This document shows, piece after piece, positions 26,771 to 36,680 of a stretch of 57,376 nt of DNA. The notes beneath the pieces are model-generated. The model ran no database searches. It saw nothing but the letters and a program-made list of their open reading frames with translations, and had not been told where the DNA came from. The DNA is from Aeribacillus composti (lineage in GTDB: Bacteria; Bacillota; Bacilli; Bacillales; Aeribacillaceae), in the NCBI RefSeq assembly GCF_007827555.1, contig NZ_VISS01000027.1, forward strand, positions 1 to 57,376, in the 5' to 3' direction. Every line of letters starts with the position of its first letter. Position 1 is the stretch's first letter. The position numbers and the translations under genes are program-made.

Positions 26771-26775
26771 GCTAA
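26742..26775 (-). terminator. Terminator after the terC gene
   Basis: On the minus strand GCAGGCGGC pairs imperfectly with GGCGCCTG across TGTTGAAAC, followed by TTTTTT. It overlaps the terC stop codon. Confidence 0.75.
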
Positions 26776-27485
26776 GCACTATGCTGCAATTTATTTTCTT
26801 TCTCTGCACGCTTATTTTTCTCATAACCGATCGCTAACACAATCAATGTCATAATTCCGATAAGTAAATATTCGATCCACAAGTTTTGGATGTGAAACCA
26901 TTGTTCAATATGTTTATCCTTAAAGATCATCTCACCGGCGGTCCAAGCTAAAATTCCAGATCCAACATATACAATCCATTGAAATTTGTTCATTAATTTT
27001 ACGATCGCTTTTGATCCAAAAATCATAATTGGAATACTGATCAAAACTCCAACCGCAATCATGCCGATATGGCCGTGTGCCGCACCTGCTACTGCAACCA
27101 CATTATCCAAACTCATGACGGCATCTGCAAGAATGATCGTTTGAATAGCTTTAAGCAGACTGCTTTGAGATTGGACATGCGCAGCTTCTCCGTCATCTAC
27201 CAAAACTTTATAAGCAATCCAAAGCAGCAAAAATCCGCCGACAATGTTGACAAATGGGATTTTCAACAGGACAACAATGACGGATGCAAACAAAATCCGT
27301 AATGCGACCGCACCTCCAGTCCCCCAGAATATAGCTCTGTTTTGCTGTTCTTTCGGCAGATTTCTCGTTGCCATTGCAATTACAACTGCGTTATCGCCGG
27401 ATAAAATAATATCGATTGCAATAATTTTTAATAAGGCAATGATGGCGTCAGATGAAATAGATATACCAACTGAAAATAAATCCAA
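26772..27485 (-). CDS. TerC family membrane protein (YjbE-like)
   Basis: This 237-residue protein has seven predicted membrane helices and the two TerC hallmark motifs, LSGDNAVVIAMA (residues 29-40) and DAVMSLDNVVAVAG (about 120-133). Their aspartates and asparagines bind a cation. Bacillus relatives (YceF, YkoY) export manganese and help metallate exported enzymes, so Mn2+ transport is the likely role. The start at 27485 is TTG, with GAGGAG 11 bases upstream. No yybP-ykoY manganese riboswitch is seen in the 100 bases upstream, unlike ykoY. Confidence 0.88.
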   Translation of the reverse strand: MDLFSVGISISSDAIIALLKIIAIDIILSGDNAVVIAMATRNLPKEQQNRAIFWGTGGAVALRILFASVIVVLLKIPFVNIVGGFLLLWIAYKVLVDDGEAAHVQSQSSLLKAIQTIILADAVMSLDNVVAVAGAAHGHIGMIAVGVLISIPIMIFGSKAIVKLMNKFQWIVYVGSGILAWTAGEMIFKDKHIEQWFHIQNLWIEYLLIGIMTLIVLAIGYEKNKRAEKENKLQHSA

Positions 27486-27588
27486 TTGTTATTCGCTCCT
27501 CTATTAAAAAATGTATACGTATAGATTCTATCCCTACCTTCCTTTGAAAGCAAATCCAATATTTTACCTATTTAAAAATTAAAATGAG

Positions 27589-28455
27589 TCATCTCCTTGT
27601 CAGCTGCTGGATAAATGTTCGAATGGCAGTGGAAGAAAGAAGACCTTTTCGATAAATAATTGCAACCTCTTTACGCGGAAGTTCGTCTGCAATTTTCAAA
27701 AGCTTGACAGAAAACTCCGGGCTGTTTTCAACATAAAGCTTTGGCAGGATCGTAATTCCGTTATGTAAAAGCGTCATCTTTAACAACGAATACGTATCCG
27801 ACAATTCCACAATTGGGTTTAACTTAATGCCTTCTTTATTACAAAATGAATCGATCGTCTGTCTAAGAACATATTGCTCGGGCAATAAAAAGATCGGGTA
27901 CGATTGAAGCTCTTCCAAATATATTAAATTTTTTTCAGCTAAAGGATGATCAAGGGATACAATGGCAAAAAACTCTAATGAAAACCATTTAATAACCTCT
28001 ACTTGCGGATGATGAACTGGTAAATAGACAATCCCTATATCGAGCTCAGACTTGACTATTTTTTCTAACGTTTCTTCCGTTTTTAGATCGTAAACAGAGA
28101 GTTTTATATTTGGAAACTGTGAGTGAAACGTAAGCAAGGAAGAATAAAGAAGATGATTGCCAACACATCCGATTTTTAAATGGCCGCGATTCAATCCTTT
28201 TAATTCATGTATTTTAATTTTTGCTTGATCAATTTCAGAAAAAATTTTTTTCACATGTTCAAGTAAAATCTCTCCGCTTTCCGTTAATTCAATTTTTTTC
28301 CCCATTCTTCGAAAAAGAACTGTATCAAGACTGTTTTCAAGAAGGCGAATTTGCTGGCTTAATGTTGGTTGCGTAATCCCCAGCTTTTCTGCAGCTTTCG
28401 TAAAATGCAGCTCTTGACTCAATATTGCAAAATATTGCAAAAGACGGAACTCCAT
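27589..28455 (-). CDS. LysR-family transcriptional regulator
   Basis: This 288-residue regulator has a typical N-terminal winged helix (EFRLLQYFAILSQELHFTKAAEKLGITQPTLSQQIRLLE within residues 2-40) and a C-terminal effector domain. It is transcribed away from the thiamine-diphosphate enzyme gene, and the 146-base gap contains a dyad. By LysR habit it should activate that gene in response to a substrate or intermediate, which is unknown. Confidence 0.92.
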   Translation of the reverse strand: MEFRLLQYFAILSQELHFTKAAEKLGITQPTLSQQIRLLENSLDTVLFRRMGKKIELTESGEILLEHVKKIFSEIDQAKIKIHELKGLNRGHLKIGCVGNHLLYSSLLTFHSQFPNIKLSVYDLKTEETLEKIVKSELDIGIVYLPVHHPQVEVIKWFSLEFFAIVSLDHPLAEKNLIYLEELQSYPIFLLPEQYVLRQTIDSFCNKEGIKLNPIVELSDTYSLLKMTLLHNGITILPKLYVENSPEFSVKLLKIADELPRKEVAIIYRKGLLSSTAIRTFIQQLTRR

Positions 28456-28492
28456 TTTATAGCTCCTTTCTATAGATATTTTCTATTATTAT

Positions 28493-28518
28493 GATAGTTA
28501 TTATAGTATTGTACTATC
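28493..28518. promoter_or_regulatory. Dyad between the LysR gene and the ThDP-enzyme gene
   Basis: GATAGT (28493-28498) and ACTATC (28513-28518) form an inverted repeat with a 14-base centre in the divergent gap. Such ATAG/CTAT dyads with a T-N11-A core suit a LysR regulator. It is a candidate binding site for the product of the adjacent gene. Confidence 0.5.
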
Positions 28519-28601
28519 TTTTCTTTTCAAGTACAATTCTGATTACGGAATTATCTGACTAGTATTAATTATCTAAATTATGTTGAAAGGGTGTGTGTTG
28601 T

Positions 28602-30365
28602 TTGACCAGCCGATATACGACAAGCAAGGCACTTTTAGAAGCGTTACAAGAAGCTGATGTTTCCTTTATTTTTTCAAATCTAGGAAGCGATCACCCTGCC
28701 ATTATTGAAGCCCTTGCCGAAGCTGAAAAAGAGGGAATTGATTTTCCGAAAATCATTACTTGTCCACATGAAATGGTTGCCTTAAGCGCTGCACATGGAT
28801 ATGCTCAAGTAAGCGGGAAACCTCAAGCTGTTTTAGTGCATGTTGAATGCGGCACGCAAAACCTTGGCGCTGCCATTCACAATGCTTGGAAAGGTCGGGT
28901 GCCTGTCCTCATTTTTGCCGGAACTTCTCCATATACTCAAGAAGGGGAGCTTCGGGGAAGCAGGAACGAATTTATTCACTGGATTCAGGATGTTCCCGAT
29001 CAGCCCGGAATTGTAAGGGGTTACATGAAGTATACTCATGAGATTCGCACCGGGAAAAATGTAAAACAAATTGTCCATCGTGCCCTGCAAATTGCTCAAA
29101 GCAGCCCGAAAGGACCCGTATATTTGACGAGCGCTAGAGAAGTTTTGGAGGAGGAAGTAGAAAAAGTAGAAATTCATCCTGAGCAATGGAGACCAATTGC
29201 AGCGCGTGCACTGGCACCGCAAGAAATAGATCCTTTAGTGAAAGATTTACTGGCAGCAAATAATCCGCTCATTGTCACGTCATATATTGGCAAAAACAAA
29301 CAAGCGGTGAAAGAACTCGTTCAATTTTGTGAAAAACTTGCGATACCTGTTTTAGAGTCAGTGCCAAACTATATGAACTTTCCATCTGATCACCCGCTTC
29401 ATTGCGGATATCAGTGGAATACTTCAACACAAAACGATTTAATCGAAAAAGCAGATTTTATAATGGTCATTGACAGTGATGTTCCTTGGATTCCAGTGAA
29501 TAATAAACCATCGCCAAATTGTACGATTTACTATATTGATGAAGATCCGCTGAAGGAAGGGATGACATTATGGTATATCCCATCAAAACGTTTTTTCGCA
29601 GCTGATGCCGAAACGGCCTTGCGCCAGTTGAACGAAGTGATTAAAAACGCTGACATTGACAGCTTGCAAGTAAATGAAAGGAGAAAACAAATAGAAAAAT
29701 ATCATAAAGCTCAGCGTGAAGAATGGAAAAAAGCTGAACAATTTTTTGACGACATTATCACGCCTGAGTATTTAACTGCCTGCATACGGGAAGTGTGCGA
29801 TGAAAACACGATTATTGTCAATGAAGGCATTTCAAATTTCCAAACATTATATACCCATTTGCAAATGACCAAACCAGGTTCTATTTTTGGCAGCGGCGGA
29901 GGCGGACTTGGATGGAACGGCGGAGCAGCGATAGGAGCAAAACTGGCAGACCCGTCTAAAACAGTGATCAGCCTTACTGGAGATGGATCTTATCTGTTTA
30001 GCGTCCCTTCGAGCGTTCATTGGATATCGCAAAAATATGACGCGCCATTTTTAACCGTAATTTATAATAATCGCGGTTGGAAATCTCCGAAACTGTCAAC
30101 CTTAGCTGTTCATCCGAATGGTATCGCAAATGAAACGAATCAATTTTTCGTAGATTTCACTCCTCATGCTGATCTTTCGAAAATTGCAGAAGCTGCAGGT
30201 GGCGCCTATGCAAGAAAAATAGAAAACCCTCATGAGCTGAAAGAGGCTCTGAATGAAGCAATAAAAACTGTCAAGTCTGGCCGTTCCGCTGTTTTAGATG
30301 TATATTTGCCCGCTATTAGTCAAGAAAACCAAATGAGAGAGGAAAAAAACCATTCCACAGTTTAA
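28602..30365 (+). CDS. Thiamine-diphosphate-dependent enzyme, acetolactate-synthase-like
   Basis: This protein of 587 residues has the three-domain layout of the acetolactate synthase/pyruvate oxidase superfamily. The cofactor-activating glutamate is near E57 in ITCPHEMVALSAAHGYA. The C-terminal ThDP motif is GDGSYLFSV...IYNN (about residues 463-493), and the GSGGGGLGWNGGAAIG glycine loop precedes it. No FAD fingerprint is obvious. It could be a decarboxylase or a C-C lyase; the substrate is unknown. The TTG at 28602 is 11 bases from GAAAGG; a GTG at 28593 touches that site. It is flanked by a divergent LysR gene and followed by an MFS importer, a layout common for catabolism of an organic acid. 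Confidence 0.85.
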   Translation: MTSRYTTSKALLEALQEADVSFIFSNLGSDHPAIIEALAEAEKEGIDFPKIITCPHEMVALSAAHGYAQVSGKPQAVLVHVECGTQNLGAAIHNAWKGRVPVLIFAGTSPYTQEGELRGSRNEFIHWIQDVPDQPGIVRGYMKYTHEIRTGKNVKQIVHRALQIAQSSPKGPVYLTSAREVLEEEVEKVEIHPEQWRPIAARALAPQEIDPLVKDLLAANNPLIVTSYIGKNKQAVKELVQFCEKLAIPVLESVPNYMNFPSDHPLHCGYQWNTSTQNDLIEKADFIMVIDSDVPWIPVNNKPSPNCTIYYIDEDPLKEGMTLWYIPSKRFFAADAETALRQLNEVIKNADIDSLQVNERRKQIEKYHKAQREEWKKAEQFFDDIITPEYLTACIREVCDENTIIVNEGISNFQTLYTHLQMTKPGSIFGSGGGGLGWNGGAAIGAKLADPSKTVISLTGDGSYLFSVPSSVHWISQKYDAPFLTVIYNNRGWKSPKLSTLAVHPNGIANETNQFFVDFTPHADLSKIAEAAGGAYARKIENPHELKEALNEAIKTVKSGRSAVLDVYLPAISQENQMREEKNHSTV

Positions 30366-30591
30366 AAAGCGGGAGCAAAAAGCATTTAAAATTTGAATTC
30401 ATTTGGAATAGTTGAAAGTACAAAAATTTTAAAGCTGCGGAGAAAGTTCAAAAACAAGATGGAATCATCAAGAATGTAGGCTAAAAAAGTTTTATATTCC
30501 TTTCATCGCACATCGTCCGAAATATAGAAAACCAGCAGCCAATGATCTTATATTCAACCAGCAGCATTTTCTATTTCTTTTTGCCCTTTTA

Positions 30592-30605
30592 TGTAAGCGC
30601 TATCT
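30592..30605. promoter_or_regulatory. cre site (CcpA) before the MFS gene
   Basis: TGTAAGCGCTATCT fits the CcpA operator consensus TGWAARCGYTWNCW at every position. It lies 40 bases before the MFS start and implies carbon catabolite repression of the transporter. Confidence 0.75.
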
Positions 30606-30644
30606 AAAGGTTATGTTAAATTTTAAATCTAGATAGGAGTGAAA

Positions 30645-32123
30645 ATGATAATGAAAAAATGGGAAAGGTACCATACAATATGGGGAATGCTGTTCCTAGG
30701 ATGGGTTGTTTCTTATATCGACAGAACTGCGACAGGCCCAATTGTTACTTGGATGATAGAACATAAAATATCATTTTTTTCAGATGTCCCGAATCCTCAT
30801 GAATTTGGGGGCTTAATAGGCAGTTTGTTTTTTGCCGGATTTATGTTAAACCAATTTCCTGGAGGAAACTTGGGAGATAAATTTGGATACCGCCCTATTA
30901 TTATATTAAGTATTTTGTGGGCAGCCGTCGCCACTTTTTTCACAGGCTTATCAGGCGGACTCGTCATGTTTGTTTTATTCCGTGTATTACTTGGATTAGG
31001 TGAAGGAATCCTTTATTCAAATGACAGATCCTATATTGCTTTCAACACTCCTCCGGAAAAAATGGGCTTAGGAATGGGAGTTGTTATTACTGGCCTGTCT
31101 ATCGGCTTAACGTTGGCAACAATCGGTACACCTCTTCTTCTGGAAGCTTTTGTTCCTCTAATGGGAAATGATGCTTGGAGAGTTCCTTTTCTATTCATGG
31201 GATTCATTACTTTAATCGTTGCTGTTCTTATGTTTAAATTTATGAAGCCTGATAAAAAATTGATACAATCAGCAGATCCAAATTCACCTGGTGTGAAGGA
31301 ATTTTACGGAAAATCGTTATATCACTTAAGTATTTATTCACTTGTGTTTTTGGTTATCATCATGGCGATATACTTCACATCAACAAAATTAGGGCTCTCA
31401 TCGATTGTCATAGCTTTTATTTTGGCTAGTTTAGCCCCCATATTGATCATATATCTTTATGTAACAAAAAAATCAGAAGTGCACCCTTTGATTATGAATA
31501 AAAACCTGTTTTTCCTTTATCTATCTTTCCTGCCGATTTTATGGCATTTATGGTTGTATGGATTCTGGTCTACGGCAATTGTCCAAGAATTTGGCGGCGG
31601 AGCACTAGTTGCCGCAGCAGCAGTAGCTTCATTTAACGCAGTAGCAGGGGTTATCGGGTTCCCGCTTGGCGGAAAAATTTCTGACCTGTTAGCTGATAGA
31701 CCGAACGGCCGCAGAAATGTATTAGCGCTTTTAACTTTTCTTTTAGCTGTTTCAATATTTGTTTTTGCTTGGTATATTCAAACGGAAAATAGCAGCCCGA
31801 TTATTACATCAATCATTTTATTTATATCAGGATTATTCTTTTTTGCATTGCAGCCGGTTTCACATGCATTAAATGCAGAATTGGCGCCGGAAGGCAAACA
31901 AGGCGGGGCATTTGGCATGCTGAATCTGATAGCAGAAATTGGCGCCGTATTGTCGCCAGTCGTATCAGGATATTTAAGAGACAGCACAGGCAGCTGGGGA
32001 GCTCCGCTAATATTGGACGGAGTTTTAATTAGTATTAGTTGTTTATTTGTTTTAGCAATCTCAAGCAAAGCTGTACAATCTGCTCAACCAAAAAATATCT
32101 CGTCTAGCGAAGCAAATATGTAA
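30645..32123 (+). CDS. MFS transporter, probable organic anion importer
   Basis: This 492-residue permease has twelve predicted helices. The first loop holds GGNLGDKFGYRP, the MFS loop-2/3 motif, and DRTATGP in helix 1 recalls the anion:cation symporter branch, which takes up sugar acids and similar anions. That branch assignment is tentative. The ATG at 30645 lies 5 bases after TAGGAG. The cre site upstream and the ThDP enzyme gene before it suggest uptake of that enzyme's substrate as an alternative carbon source. Transporter and enzyme are 279 bases apart, so the transporter has its own promoter. Confidence 0.85.
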   Translation: MIMKKWERYHTIWGMLFLGWVVSYIDRTATGPIVTWMIEHKISFFSDVPNPHEFGGLIGSLFFAGFMLNQFPGGNLGDKFGYRPIIILSILWAAVATFFTGLSGGLVMFVLFRVLLGLGEGILYSNDRSYIAFNTPPEKMGLGMGVVITGLSIGLTLATIGTPLLLEAFVPLMGNDAWRVPFLFMGFITLIVAVLMFKFMKPDKKLIQSADPNSPGVKEFYGKSLYHLSIYSLVFLVIIMAIYFTSTKLGLSSIVIAFILASLAPILIIYLYVTKKSEVHPLIMNKNLFFLYLSFLPILWHLWLYGFWSTAIVQEFGGGALVAAAAVASFNAVAGVIGFPLGGKISDLLADRPNGRRNVLALLTFLLAVSIFVFAWYIQTENSSPIITSIILFISGLFFFALQPVSHALNAELAPEGKQGGAFGMLNLIAEIGAVLSPVVSGYLRDSTGSWGAPLILDGVLISISCLFVLAISSKAVQSAQPKNISSSEANM

Positions 32124-32243
32124 ACAAGTTATGTATAGCGATGAAATTTTTCTAAGCAAATGATGCTGTTGTTAATTGGCGAGTATCATTCATTTATCAG
32201 AGATAGATCATTTTCACATTGATGAAAAAGATTCCCATTGAAA

Positions 32244-32297
32244 AAAGGGCTTTGCAAAAAGTTAATTGAACTGACTTTTTGCGGGCCCTTTCTTTTT
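32244..32297. terminator. Terminator between the MFS gene and htrA
   Basis: AAAGGGC-TT-TGCAAAAAGT and ACTTTTTGC-GG-GCCCTTT form a long stem, followed by CTTTTT on the plus strand; on the minus strand the arm is preceded by AAAGGGCC and leads into T-rich sequence. It can serve both convergent genes. Confidence 0.8.
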
Positions 32298-32311
32298 AAT
32301 ACTATTCCCGA

Positions 32312-33553
32312 TCAGGTTTGCGATAAGTCTTGACTTGAAAGGGTAACTGTGACGGTCTTTTCTTTTCCGTCCCGATATAATTTGACTTTGACTGAGTCTC
32401 CTGATTTCTTTTCACTGTACAAATATTTTCTTAACTCACTCGTGTTGTGAATACTTTGCCCATCCAATGCGACGATCACATCCTTTTCCTGCAATCCGGC
32501 CTGATCGGCGGGAGAATTTGCCTGAACTCTTCCAACTACCGCACCTTCTTTAACGTCAGATGGCAAATTGAGTGTGTCTCTAAGGAAATACTCAGGAAGC
32601 TCGCTTACATTTAATAATGCAACTCCAAGAAACGGACGGTCAATTTTTCCTTTTTCCATTAATTGATTGATCGCCTTCACAACATCATTGCTTGGAATAG
32701 CAAATCCGAGCCCTTCCACACCTTCCTGGCTGATTTTCATACTGCTGACGCCGATGACTTTCCCATCCATGTTAATTAAAGGGCCTCCGCTGTTTCCTGG
32801 ATTGATCGCTGCATCAGTTTGAATGACATCAAGCGCCCAGTCTCCTTCAGAAGTTGTAATCGTCACTGTGCGATTGACTCCGCTGATAATCCCTTCTGTT
32901 ACAGTTCTAGAAAGATCGCTGCCAAGCGGATTCCCGATTGCAATGACCTGATCGCCGACTCGTATATTATCGGAATCACCAAACTCAGCTACTGTGTTAA
33001 CACTATTGTTATTAATTTTTATGACGGCCAAGTCTGTCAATGAGTCAGCACCGACTACCTCTGCTTTTTCCTTATCGCCATTGGAAAGCGTTACCTCCAA
33101 TGAAGAAGCCCCTTCAATAACATGGTTATTTGTAACAATAAAAACATCATTGCCGGACTTTTTAAAGATAATTCCTGTTCCGCTTCCGCTTTCCACTTCT
33201 TCGCTGGAAGAATCTTGGCGCGATCCAAACCAATCTGTCCTTTGCTGCTGCAAATTAGAAATGCCGACAATCGCTGGTGAAAGTTTTTCAGCTATTTCTG
33301 CAATATCGCCTTGATTGGAAATCTTCGCAACATTAACAGATGCTTCCTGATCGTTTGTATTTTGACTGACCGCTATATGCTCTGTTTCATTTGAAGCTTT
33401 GTTATGATCTTGGAATGGCAAGTAGGTCAACGCACCGTATACAACAGCTCCGCCCAAAACACCGCTGATTAAAGAAGAAAGAACCGGCTTCAACAAACTG
33501 TTCTTTTTTCTTTCCACACGATTGTTTTGATCTATTTCATCATAATATCCCAT
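32312..33553 (-). CDS. htrA: HtrA-type membrane-anchored serine protease
   Basis: This is a quality-control protease of the outer membrane face, 413 residues, with one N-terminal membrane anchor (about 19-44), a trypsin-like S1C domain and a C-terminal PDZ domain (about 305-400). The triad is complete: H144 in TNNHVIEGA, D174 in LTDLAVIKI and S255 in NPGNSGGPL. The ATG at 33553 follows GGAGGG by 8 bases; a reading from 33670 has no ribosome site. In B. subtilis htrA and htrB answer secretion and heat stress through CssRS; no CssR site was confirmed here. Which paralogue this is (HtrA, HtrB or YyxA) cannot be decided. Confidence 0.93.
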   Translation of the reverse strand: MGYYDEIDQNNRVERKKNSLLKPVLSSLISGVLGGAVVYGALTYLPFQDHNKASNETEHIAVSQNTNDQEASVNVAKISNQGDIAEIAEKLSPAIVGISNLQQQRTDWFGSRQDSSSEEVESGSGTGIIFKKSGNDVFIVTNNHVIEGASSLEVTLSNGDKEKAEVVGADSLTDLAVIKINNNSVNTVAEFGDSDNIRVGDQVIAIGNPLGSDLSRTVTEGIISGVNRTVTITTSEGDWALDVIQTDAAINPGNSGGPLINMDGKVIGVSSMKISQEGVEGLGFAIPSNDVVKAINQLMEKGKIDRPFLGVALLNVSELPEYFLRDTLNLPSDVKEGAVVGRVQANSPADQAGLQEKDVIVALDGQSIHNTSELRKYLYSEKKSGDSVKVKLYRDGKEKTVTVTLSSQDLSQT

Positions 33554-33910
33554 AGTAAAAGCCCTCCTCTTCTTCATCGTTTGTCTTATTGACATACTAG
33601 GCAAAAAATATGACGAAACGATGAACAAAAGGTAAAAAAACATTGAAATATAAAAAAGATCGGACGCCACTCAATATGATGCGCCTCTTACCTTTTCGCC
33701 AAATCCATAGTTCAAAAGCACTTTTCAAAAATCGGTTCTCCTGCCAAGCCCTAACGAAACGGTGAACATCAATCCGGATCGCCCGCGGTACTTTCATTTA
33801 TTACAAAAAATGCAATTCTGAAACACATAGATGTTGTTGATTGAAAATAAGCCCTTCAGAAAAATTGGCATTTGAATTCGTATGCATGCCCCGGATTTCA
33901 TTCAACGTAT
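33554..33910. other. Gene-free stretch between htrA and the hypothetical gene
   Basis: This stretch contains the htrA promoter region; on the minus strand TAGTAT (33600-33595) is a plausible -10. A minus-strand frame of 66 codons (33597-33797) has no ribosome site and is not supported. Confidence 0.4.
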
Positions 33911-34315
33911 TCAAACTTCAACTGTTTTCCCTTCTTCAGCAACATGGAAAAGAAGATGAGCAAGATGCTGAATGGGGCCGTATATTTCCTCTTCCTCCTG
34001 CTCCGCCATCACTTCATCACCGAATTCTAAGTCATTTAGATAAAGAGCTATAAATTCATAAAAGTCTTTTAGTTCAAACCGGTAGCATTCGCTCGGATCT
34101 TCCTCGTCCTCCTCGTAGCGAAGGGAAAGATAAGACATATTGCCATCGCTGTCCTCAGCGTCAAAAAAGACGAAAAAACCAATGTTTGTATCGAGATCAA
34201 ACAAATGTCTTGTCCCTCCTTCTGTCACCCTTTCAAAATCATCCGGGCTCAGCTTTTGCACTTTCATTTCTTCCATATCATCTTCAAGGTGAAATTTAAC
34301 AGTGAATTCACGCAT
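33911..34315 (-). CDS. Acidic cytosolic protein of unknown function
   Basis: This 134-residue protein is very acidic (EDEEDPSE near residue 74, EQEEEEIYG near 110), with no membrane segment or signal peptide. It begins MREFTVKFHLEDDMEEMKVQ. I do not recognise the family with certainty; B. subtilis glutaminase glsA2 (ylaM) has an unknown gene, ylaL, beside it, and this could be its counterpart. The ATG at 34315 follows GAGGAGGAG. It lies 21 bases after glsA on the same strand, so the two form an operon. Confidence 0.8.
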   Translation of the reverse strand: MREFTVKFHLEDDMEEMKVQKLSPDDFERVTEGGTRHLFDLDTNIGFFVFFDAEDSDGNMSYLSLRYEEDEEDPSECYRFELKDFYEFIALYLNDLEFGDEVMAEQEEEEIYGPIQHLAHLLFHVAEEGKTVEV

Positions 34316-34336
34316 CGTATGTCTCCTCCTCAAATA

Positions 34337-35260
34337 TTAGAAAATACTTAATGAATATGTTTTAGATAAAAATTCAAGCAGTTTGATGCCGGTCAGACTA
34401 TTGCCTTTGTCATCCAATGCAGGACCGAATATGCCGATGCCGCATCTTTTTGGAACAGATGCGAGTATGCCTCCTGAGACGCCGCTTTTTGCCGGAATCC
34501 CGATTTTAATCGCAAATTCTCCCGAAGCATTATACATGCCGCAGGTGACCATAAACGTTTTGCAAATACGCGCTACATCAAGGGGCATGATTTCCTCTTC
34601 TGTAAACGGATCGCGCCCATCCATCGCAAAAACGAGGCCGATGCGCGCCAAATCGATGCATGTCATTTCAATGGCACATTGCTTCGTGTAAAGCTCCATC
34701 AGATCTTCGACATCTTCGTTTATAATATTATGCTGTCGAAGAAAATAACATAAGGAGCGGTTTAAAAACGCGGTTTCAAATTCGGATTGAGCGACTTCTT
34801 GCGAATAAGAAATGGTTGGATTTCCTGTTAGCTTGCGGACAAAACGAATGAGTCTCTGCAGCCGTTCTTTCACCGTTCTTCCCGAAATCATATGCGTTAC
34901 GGCAAGTGCACCGGCATTGATCATCGGATTCAGCGGCTTTGTAGGCTGTGTTTCCTCAAGCTTAGCAATGGAATGAAACGGATCGCCCGTCGGCTCCATC
35001 CCAACTTTTTTGAATACCTCCTTTTCACCGTGATCCATAATGACAAGAGCTAAAGCGATAATTTTTGAAATGCTTTGAAGCGTCACTTTTACCGTTACAT
35101 CCCCAGCGTCAATGATTCTCCCATCAGGCATATATATAGCAATAGATAAATCATTTGGATTCGCTTTGCCAAGAGCCGGTATGTAACTGGCAACTTTCCC
35201 CTGATGCCCATACTTTTTCGCTTCTTGGACAAAGCGGATCAATTCTTCTTTTTCGTACAT
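34337..35260 (-). CDS. glsA: Glutaminase GlsA
   Basis: This enzyme hydrolyses glutamine to glutamate and ammonia. The 307-residue protein has the beta-lactamase-like serine hydrolase fold; the catalytic Ser-x2-Lys pair is S63/K66 in [10 protein letters not shown], and NAGALAVT near 116 and [12 protein letters not shown] near 260 are further family signatures. The length is normal. It is the first gene of a two-gene operon and lies upstream of the acidic protein. Confidence 0.95.
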   Translation of the reverse strand: MYEKEELIRFVQEAKKYGHQGKVASYIPALGKANPNDLSIAIYMPDGRIIDAGDVTVKVTLQSISKIIALALVIMDHGEKEVFKKVGMEPTGDPFHSIAKLEETQPTKPLNPMINAGALAVTHMISGRTVKERLQRLIRFVRKLTGNPTISYSQEVAQSEFETAFLNRSLCYFLRQHNIINEDVEDLMELYTKQCAIEMTCIDLARIGLVFAMDGRDPFTEEEIMPLDVARICKTFMVTCGMYNASGEFAIKIGIPAKSGVSGGILASVPKRCGIGIFGPALDDKGNSLTGIKLLEFLSKTYSLSIF

Positions 35261-35365
35261 TCAGCCATCACCATTATTTAGTATGGCTCGCTGTATAAAA
35301 TTTTATAAACAACCCCTTTGATATTTGACAAATGAGTATGATATGTTTATTCAATCTAGAGATAG

Positions 35366-36538
35366 TCATTGTTGCATAGATTGTTTTCTCTCACTTCCAT
35401 GCTTTCTTTTGCTTGATAAAATCCCCCATTGTCCCAGTAATGTCACTAATGCAAGGCCGCCGGCGGCAAACGGAAGTTGGGAAGGAGCCAATCCAGCCAG
35501 CATCACTATCCCTCCAAGAAGAGAACCTATTGCACTGCCCAAATAATTTGCGGAACTGTTCAAAGCAACGGCCGCTGCACCTTGATTAGGCTGTATGTGA
35601 AGCAATTCATGCTGCTGCGGGGCTTGCGATGCCCAGCCCATCGCCCCCCATAGAATAAAAGGCAGAAATGACAGGATCGGAAATGAAAGGGCGAATGGCA
35701 CACTGAACATGGACAAAGCCATTATGGCCAAAATTCCTGCCATGAGCAAACCCGGTTTGCCTGTCCGGTCAATCAAAGCGCCGATGGAAAAACTGCCAAC
35801 TACGCCGCCAATTCCCCATGCCCAAAGATATGGCGTGTTGTTGGAAATGTCCGCCAAGTTATTCAAAATAACAGCAATATATGTGTAAAGACCCAAGCTG
35901 GCAACACTGGTCATAAAAGTGATGCCAACAATTGCTGCAACCCGTCCATTTGTCATCATTGCGACGCGCTGGCGGAGTGAAGGTGGAGCTGAAGCTGCAA
36001 AATGTGGAAACCAGATGGCAATTCCCATCATGGCAATTAAGCCTAGTGCAGTGATCACCCAAAGAGTTCCATTCCACTTCAGATGTTCCGCAATCACCAG
36101 TCCAAGAGGGACTCCCATGACTGTTCCAGTGCTCATGCCGCCAAGAGTCATGCCAAGTGCTCTGCCGCGTTTCTGTTCGGGCACTAGTGATGCTGCAGCT
36201 GCCGATGCTAGCGGAGAGTAAAGTCCGGCGCCGATGCCTGCAATTGCCCGTGCAATCAGCAACATGGAAAAATTTGAAGCTAGTGCACTTATCCCGTTGC
36301 CTATCGAGAATACTGCGAGCGCCAACAATAAAATATTGCGCATCGGTTTTCCAGCAAGCAGTGTTGCAAATACCGGAGCGGCCAGTGCATAACAAAGCGT
36401 AAAGACGCTCACGGCTTGCCCTGTTTGTGAAGGAGTTATATGAAAAGTTGCACCGATATCCGGAAGCAAACCAGCTATTACATAAGCATCAAACCCAAGA
36501 GCGAACATACCGATCGTCAAGAGAAAAACTTTTTGCAT
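35366..36538 (-). CDS. MFS efflux transporter (YybF-like)
   Basis: This 390-residue permease with twelve predicted helices is of the drug:H+ antiporter-1/arabinose efflux type. The opening LLTIGMFALGFDAYVIAGLLPDI is typical, and GGVVGSFSIGALIDRTGKPG lies in the second half. It is divergent from a LysR regulator, the same arrangement as B. subtilis yybE/yybF, so an efflux function controlled by that regulator is likely. The substrate is unknown. Confidence 0.87.
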   Translation of the reverse strand: MQKVFLLTIGMFALGFDAYVIAGLLPDIGATFHITPSQTGQAVSVFTLCYALAAPVFATLLAGKPMRNILLLALAVFSIGNGISALASNFSMLLIARAIAGIGAGLYSPLASAAAASLVPEQKRGRALGMTLGGMSTGTVMGVPLGLVIAEHLKWNGTLWVITALGLIAMMGIAIWFPHFAASAPPSLRQRVAMMTNGRVAAIVGITFMTSVASLGLYTYIAVILNNLADISNNTPYLWAWGIGGVVGSFSIGALIDRTGKPGLLMAGILAIMALSMFSVPFALSFPILSFLPFILWGAMGWASQAPQQHELLHIQPNQGAAAVALNSSANYLGSAIGSLLGGIVMLAGLAPSQLPFAAGGLALVTLLGQWGILSSKRKHGSERKQSMQQ

Positions 36539-36680
36539 AATAACTTAGCCTCCATTTTTACGGAATTATCTTTACGGAAGATTTATCTATTTTTCACTTT
36601 ACAAGACGGAATGTAATATGTCTAATATATATTTATAAAACTACTAATATCTTATAAATATTAATAAAGGAGGAGATTAA

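Noticed and set aside
33597-33797. Minus-strand frame of 66 codons upstream of htrA
   Set aside because: No ribosome site, no recognisable sequence, and it spans the htrA promoter region.
35859-36395. Minus-strand frame of 178 codons inside the YybF-like MFS gene
   Set aside because: It is an overlapping reading of the MFS gene in another frame; its composition (C, H, W, S rich) is not protein-like.
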